A stretch of DNA of 23,097 nt from Candidatus Wolfebacteria bacterium GWA1_42_9 (GTDB taxonomy: Bacteria > Patescibacteriota > Minisyncoccia > UBA6257 > JAGOQP01), in contig MGIN01000026.1 of the NCBI GenBank assembly GCA_001793775.1, positions 3,522 through 26,618 of the forward strand. Direction: 5' to 3'. A program made the position numbers and the translations under genes. Shown here piece by piece: positions 18,851-23,097 of this stretch; the first letter of the stretch is position 1; the number at the start of each line of letters is the position of its first letter. The notes beneath the pieces were generated by a model, which was given only the letters and a program-made list of their open reading frames with translations, was not told where the DNA came from and did not search any database.

Positions 18851-20629
18851 ATGAATTTAGAAACCAGACAATGTCAGAACTGTCACAACGACTTCGTTAT
18901 TGAACCGGACGATTTTGATTTCTATAAAAAAATAGATGTTCCGGCGCCGACCTGGTGTCTTGATTGCCGAATGCAGCGCCGCTTCTCGTTCCGCAATGAG
19001 AGGCATTTGTACAAAAGAAAAGAAGCTTTAGGAGGAAAGGAAATTATTTCAATCTATTCTCCGGATAAACTACTGAAAGTTTATAGCCACAAAGACTGGT
19101 GGTCGGACAAGTGGAATCCGGACGATTATAAGAAAGAAATAGATTTTTCAAAACCATTTTTTGGACAGTTTAAAAAATTACTCTTTGAATTTCCCTGGGC
19201 AGCACTCTTCAACACTAATAGTGTTAATAGTGACTATTGTAACTATACGACCGATAACAAAGATTGCTATCTGGTTTTTGGAGGCGATTTTAACGAGAAC
19301 TGTTGCTATTCGACGTTTAATTTCCACAGCAAAGACACGGCTGATGTATATTGGGTGGAAAGGTGTCAGTTATGTTATGAAACGACCGATAGCAAGAACT
19401 GCTATCGGGTGTTTTTCAGCAAGTATGCCAGGGACTGCAACAATTCAATGTTTCTTTTCTACTGCTCCGGGTGCAGTAATTGTGTCGGTTGCGTTGGTCT
19501 CAGAAATAAATCTTATTGTATTTTTAACCAACAATACACCAAAGAAGAGTATGAGAAAAAGATGGGTGAGTTAGGGCTGAATAGCCGCTCTGGCATTCAA
19601 GAATTTAAAAGAAAAATGAGCAATTTTGTTCTTAAATTTCCCCATCGCTACGCTCAGATAATAAAATCGGTCAACAGCAGTGGCGATAATATAGTGGAGG
19701 GAAAGAATTGCAAACGATGTTTTGAAATTACCGGTCCGGCAGAAGATTTAAAGGATATTTTTTTGGGGGGATTAAACGGAAGGGACCTGAGTAGCTGTGA
19801 TCATTTGGGCCATGGCGTTGAGCTGGCTTACGACTCTTGGGCGGCTTTCGGGGGATCCAGCAACATAGCCTTTTCTCTTTGGACGAGGACTTGCCACAAT
19901 ATCCGCTATTCCTATGCTCTGACTGACTGCTCCGATTGTTTTGGTTGTGTGGGTCTAAGAAACAAGCAATACCGTATCCTAAATAAGCAGTATGCCAAAA
20001 ACGAGTATGAGGCGCTTGTTCCTAAAATTATTCAACACATGAATGATGTGCCCTATCTTGATTCTGGGGGAAGGATTTACAGGTACGGAGAATTTTTCCC
20101 CGCAGAGTTTTCTCCTTTTGCTTATAACGAGACCATTGCCCAGGAATACTTTCCATTGAATAAAAAAGATTGTTTGGAAAAAGGTTATCAGTGGAAGGAT
20201 CTGGAGACAAAAAACTATCAGGCAACCATAAATCCAGAGGAGTTACCCGATAAAATTGAGGATGTTTCGGATGATATTCTCAACCAAATTGTAGGGTGTG
20301 CTCACAAAGGGGAATGTGATGAACAATGCACAACCGCTTTTAAAATTACCTCTCAAGAACTTCAGTTCTATAGGCAGATGAATTTGCCTCTCCCGGTGTT
20401 TTGTCCTAACTGCCGACATTATCAGAGGATGAAACAAAGAAATCCGATAAAGCTTTGGCATAGAAAGTGTCAGTGTGCGGGGAAGCAGTCGGAGAACGGT
20501 GTGTATACAAACACGATTCAACATCAGCATGGAGACTCTCCATGTTCTGATGAGTTTGAAACATCATATTCTCCGGAGAGGCCGGAAATTGTCTACTGTG
20601 AGCAGTGTTATAATACCGAAGTAGCCTAA
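18851..20629 (+). CDS. cysteine-rich protein with N- and C-terminal zinc ribbons, function unknown
   Basis: A 592-residue protein resembling an uncharacterised family from CPR-type genomes; I know of no assigned function. An N-terminal zinc ribbon has CQNC (8-11) and CLDC (36-39) followed by RMQRRFSFRN. A related ribbon recurs near the C-terminus (about 483-525): CDEQC, FYRQMNLPLPVFCPNCRHYQRM, then more Cys pairs and CEQC close to the end. The middle (about 105-395) is made of short repeats rich in Cys, Asn, Tyr and Asp (DYCNYTTDNKDCYLVF; YETTDSKNCYRVFF) with two copies of a longer block: CSNCVGCVGLRNKSYCIFNQ and CSDCFGCVGLRNKQYRILNK. This regular spacing suggests a repetitive beta-structure such as a beta-helix. 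No signal peptide or membrane segment is seen. It lies between divergent smpB and co-oriented ileS. Confidence 0.85.
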   Translation: MNLETRQCQNCHNDFVIEPDDFDFYKKIDVPAPTWCLDCRMQRRFSFRNERHLYKRKEALGGKEIISIYSPDKLLKVYSHKDWWSDKWNPDDYKKEIDFSKPFFGQFKKLLFEFPWAALFNTNSVNSDYCNYTTDNKDCYLVFGGDFNENCCYSTFNFHSKDTADVYWVERCQLCYETTDSKNCYRVFFSKYARDCNNSMFLFYCSGCSNCVGCVGLRNKSYCIFNQQYTKEEYEKKMGELGLNSRSGIQEFKRKMSNFVLKFPHRYAQIIKSVNSSGDNIVEGKNCKRCFEITGPAEDLKDIFLGGLNGRDLSSCDHLGHGVELAYDSWAAFGGSSNIAFSLWTRTCHNIRYSYALTDCSDCFGCVGLRNKQYRILNKQYAKNEYEALVPKIIQHMNDVPYLDSGGRIYRYGEFFPAEFSPFAYNETIAQEYFPLNKKDCLEKGYQWKDLETKNYQATINPEELPDKIEDVSDDILNQIVGCAHKGECDEQCTTAFKITSQELQFYRQMNLPLPVFCPNCRHYQRMKQRNPIKLWHRKCQCAGKQSENGVYTNTIQHQHGDSPCSDEFETSYSPERPEIVYCEQCYNTEVA

Positions 20630-20642
20630 TTCTCGAGTGGAT

Positions 20643-20656
20643 TTTTCTTAAGAAAA
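20643..20656. repeat. perfect palindrome before ileS
   Basis: TTTTCTTAAGAAAA is a 14-base palindrome without a loop, in the 43-base gap before ileS. It could be a binding site for a dimeric regulator; it is too loop-less and lacks the G+C stem expected of a terminator. Confidence 0.35.
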
Positions 20657-20672
20657 TCGCTAGAATTTTAAG

Positions 20673-23097
20673 ATGCTGCGTAACCTGAAATCTTTCAATC
20701 CTTCGGAAATTGAGGAAAAGGTTCTCCAGTTTTGGAGGGAGAAAAACGTCTTTCAAAAAACCCTTCTTCCCAAAAAAGGGAAAAGCAAAAGAATATTTAA
20801 GTTCTGGGAAGGTCCGCCGACTGCTAATGCAAGGCCTGGTATTCATCATGCTTTGGCCAGATCCTTTAAGGATGTAATTTTGCGCTATAAGACAATGCAG
20901 GGTTTTATTGTTCCAAGAAAAGGAGGGTGGGATACGCACGGACTTCCGGTAGAGTTGCAAGTTGAAAAGCAACTGGGACTTTCTTCAAAAAAAGATATTG
21001 AAAAGTACGGAGTGGCAGAATTTAACAAGAAATGTAAGGAATCGGTCTGGGTTTATAAAAGCGAATGGGAAAAATTGACTGAAAGAATGGGATTTTGGGT
21101 TGATTTGAATAATCCCTACATTACTTATCACAACAACTATATAGAAACTCTCTGGTGGATAATAAAAAAAATTTACAAAAAAGGATTGATGTATCTTGGC
21201 TATAAGATTGTTCTTTGGTGTCCAAGATGCGGGACAGGCCTTTCTTCTCATGAGGTAGCCCAGGGGTATAAAGAAATTACCGAAAACTCAGTTTATTTAA
21301 AATTTAAATTGAACAAAGGACAAAAAATCGCCGGTTTTACGACAGATGATAGCACATATGTTCTTTCTTGGACGACTACTCCCTGGACACTTCCCGGGAA
21401 TGTAGCTTTGGCGGTAGGAAAGGATGTGCGTTACGTGCGTCTCCGAAATAAAGACAGTAATGAGACCTATATTATTGCCAAGGATTTAGTGAACACGGTT
21501 TTTAAAGAATTTAATGGCGCCGAGATGGGTTTCTTTAGTGGAAAAGATTTGATTAATATTTCTTATCAGCCGCTTTTTAAAATAAAGTCGCTCTCGGAGA
21601 GTAAAAATTCATACAAAATTTATTCCGCCGATTTTGTAACCACTACTGATGGAACAGGGGTAGTTCACACAGCCGTGATGTATGGGGAGGATGATTATGA
21701 GTTGGGTAAAAAAATCGGGCTTCCACAGCGCCACACCGTTGATGAAAATGGGAGATTTACCAAAGAAGTTGTCGGTTTTGAAGGTATGTATGTCAAGGCC
21801 AAAGAGACCGAAGATAAATTATTTGAACATTTAAAAAACAGCAACAACTTCCTCTCGGTTCTCCCCTACACTCACGAATACCCCTTCTGCTGGAGATGCG
21901 ATACTCCGCTTCTTTATTACGGAAGAAACTCTTGGTTTGTTTCCATGTCTAAACTAAGAAACCAACTTATTAAAAACAATAAGGGAATCAACTGGGTTCC
22001 TGAACATATTAAAGAAGGTAGATTCGGGGAATGGTTGAGAGAAATCAAAGATTGGAATTTTTCCAGAGAAAGGTATTGGGGGACGCCTCTTCCCATCTGG
22101 CGCTGCGGCCACTGTCATCAAACTCAGGTAATCGGTAGCTCCCAGGAACTCTCTTCCCTTCAGGAAAAAAGCTCCAATTGTTATCTTCTTTTGCGCCATG
22201 GTCAGGCGGAGAGTAACATCAAAAAAATTGTTAACTGCGACCCTAAAGAAAAAGATAAGGACCATCTGACCCTAAAAGGACGAGTTCATGTGGAAAAACT
22301 AGCCAGGAAATTAAAAAAAGAAAAAATTAATCTCATCTTCTCCTCCGATTTTCACCGCACTAAGGAGACGGCCGAGATTATCGCCAAAGAAACGGGAATT
22401 AAGAAAATTGTTTTTGACAAGCGGCTTAGAGAAATGAATTTCGGTAAGTTTCACGGCCACAACACTGCCGATTATCACATTCTCATTCCTTCTTATGAGG
22501 ATAAATTTTCCAAAAGTCCTCTGGGAGGAGAAAACTTGGAAAAGGTGGCTCAGAGAGTTTGGGATTTTATCCGGGCTGTGGAGAAAAAATATAAAAATAA
22601 AACCGTTCTTCTTGTCAGCCATGAATATCCTATTTGGATAATATCTTCTGTGTTAAACGGCTGGAGTCAGGAACAAGCTATAGAGGAAAAAATAAAAAGA
22701 GGAGACGATTTTGTCACTACTGGCCAGGTAGAGAAACTCTCTTTTGTCTCTATGCCAAGAAATGGAGAAGGGCTTGGCGATTTTCACAGGCCTTACATAG
22801 ATGAAATTGTTCTGAGATGTCAAAAATGCGGTGGGGATTCAAAAAGAGTAAAAGAAATTGCCGACGTTTGGTTTGATTCTGGAGCAATGCCTTTTGCGCA
22901 GGACCATTTCCCGTTTAATAACAAGAGGAAGCTGAAAGTCGAGGGCGGGAAGTTAGATGGTAGAACTATTTCAAAAGAGATAACTTTTCCGGCTGATTAT
23001 ATTTCTGAAGCCATAGACCAAACTAGAGGGTGGTTTTACACTCTTTTAGCTGTGGCGACGGCTCTTGGACTCAAAACGCCTTATAAAAATGTCATTT
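20673..23097 (+). CDS. ileS: isoleucyl-tRNA synthetase with inserted histidine-phosphatase domain (C-terminus cut by window edge)
   Basis: At least 808 residues are visible. The class I synthetase core has EGPPTAN and GIHHALARSFKD (HIGH-motif region, GIHH variant), GGWDTHGLPVELQVEKQLG, the editing domain with TTTPWTLPGN and GTGVVHTAVMYGEDDYE, and DVWFDSGAMPFAQDHF. It charges tRNA-Ile. Between PLPIWRCGHCHQ plus IGSSQEL and DFHRPYIDEIVLRCQKCGG, an extra part of about 200 residues (502-702) is inserted in frame. It carries the complete histidine-phosphatase/phosphoglycerate mutase signature: LLLRHGQAESN (His509), SSDFHRTKETAEII, LREMNFGKFHG and LLVSHEYP (His650). The insert separates the two CXXC pairs of a zinc-ribbon. 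The KMSKS loop and anticodon domain lie beyond the edge. An in-frame TAG nine bases upstream fixes the ATG as the earliest start. Confidence 0.95.
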   Translation, partial: MLRNLKSFNPSEIEEKVLQFWREKNVFQKTLLPKKGKSKRIFKFWEGPPTANARPGIHHALARSFKDVILRYKTMQGFIVPRKGGWDTHGLPVELQVEKQLGLSSKKDIEKYGVAEFNKKCKESVWVYKSEWEKLTERMGFWVDLNNPYITYHNNYIETLWWIIKKIYKKGLMYLGYKIVLWCPRCGTGLSSHEVAQGYKEITENSVYLKFKLNKGQKIAGFTTDDSTYVLSWTTTPWTLPGNVALAVGKDVRYVRLRNKDSNETYIIAKDLVNTVFKEFNGAEMGFFSGKDLINISYQPLFKIKSLSESKNSYKIYSADFVTTTDGTGVVHTAVMYGEDDYELGKKIGLPQRHTVDENGRFTKEVVGFEGMYVKAKETEDKLFEHLKNSNNFLSVLPYTHEYPFCWRCDTPLLYYGRNSWFVSMSKLRNQLIKNNKGINWVPEHIKEGRFGEWLREIKDWNFSRERYWGTPLPIWRCGHCHQTQVIGSSQELSSLQEKSSNCYLLLRHGQAESNIKKIVNCDPKEKDKDHLTLKGRVHVEKLARKLKKEKINLIFSSDFHRTKETAEIIAKETGIKKIVFDKRLREMNFGKFHGHNTADYHILIPSYEDKFSKSPLGGENLEKVAQRVWDFIRAVEKKYKNKTVLLVSHEYPIWIISSVLNGWSQEQAIEEKIKRGDDFVTTGQVEKLSFVSMPRNGEGLGDFHRPYIDEIVLRCQKCGGDSKRVKEIADVWFDSGAMPFAQDHFPFNNKRKLKVEGGKLDGRTISKEITFPADYISEAIDQTRGWFYTLLAVATALGLKTPYKNVI

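Noticed and set aside
20406..20972. A 188-codon open frame on the minus strand opposite the end of the cysteine-rich gene and the start of ileS
   Set aside because: It overlaps two strongly supported plus-strand genes, has low-complexity composition and no recognisable motif; it is a shadow of their codon usage.
21954..22622. Two minus-strand frames opposite the ileS insert
   Set aside because: The plus-strand frame has complete catalytic motifs of both IleRS and histidine phosphatase; the antisense frames are shadows.
22176..22778. Possible frameshift or separate phosphatase gene within ileS
   Set aside because: The reading frame is continuous, no stop or start separates the domains, and IleRS motifs resume in the same frame after the insert.

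Overview
This AT-rich window most likely comes from a Candidate Phyla Radiation (Patescibacteria, Parcubacteria-like) bacterium. The evidence is indirect: genes are tightly packed with overlapping ends, almost no start codon has a Shine-Dalgarno motif, and the gene types are ones typical of such genomes (membrane-anchored ClpA-like ATPase, free-standing four-helix-bundle gene, cysteine-rich zinc-ribbon protein of unknown function, surface-glycan operon). UGA is used as a stop (for example at the NUDIX gene), so this is not a UGA=Gly lineage.

Layout. (1) 1-9289, minus strand: a polysaccharide operon read right to left. It starts with a polyprenyl-phosphate sugar-1-phosphate transferase, followed by a Wzx-type flippase, four GT4 and one GT2 glycosyltransferases, and two SAM methyltransferases, the last cut by the window edge. 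(2) 9290-9362: divergent promoter region built around an inverted repeat. (3) 9363-11789, plus strand: a thiol-redox group of exported DsbA-like protein, glutaredoxin and a TrxB/AhpF-like flavoprotein. It is interrupted by a four-helix-bundle (IVP-like) gene flanked by inverted repeats and by a leftover copy of the reductase start. (4) 11988-15459, plus strand: small membrane protein, membrane-anchored ClpA-like double AAA+ ATPase and NUDIX hydrolase, ending at a strong bidirectional terminator. (5) 15494-16234, minus: TrmB-type regulator with a palindromic operator-like region upstream. (6) 16421-17681, minus: translation operon infC-rpmI-rplT, with two related palindrome-bounded elements in its two gaps and no ATG/GTG/TTG start for full-length infC. 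(7) 17813-18784, minus: smpB and the tmRNA gene ssrA side by side, followed by a duplicated tmRNA 3' end plus terminator that encloses three perfect tetraloop hairpins. (8) 18851-23097, plus: a 592-residue cysteine-rich zinc-ribbon protein, then ileS (incomplete at the right edge).

How the genes fit together. The left operon would build and export a surface glycan: the PNPT enzyme loads the first sugar on the lipid carrier, the glycosyltransferases extend it, and the flippase moves it across the membrane. The redox genes could form an NADH-linked glutaredoxin system. SmpB and tmRNA act together in ribosome rescue, and IF3, L35, L20 and IleRS are core translation.

The most unusual items are a complete histidine-phosphatase domain inserted in frame inside IleRS; the infC start; the split-AhpF-like redox pair; the Clp protein whose first ATPase module is degenerate; the internally duplicated cysteine-rich protein; and the palindromic elements around rpmI and ssrA. 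All functional calls rest on motif recognition by eye; no database search was run.
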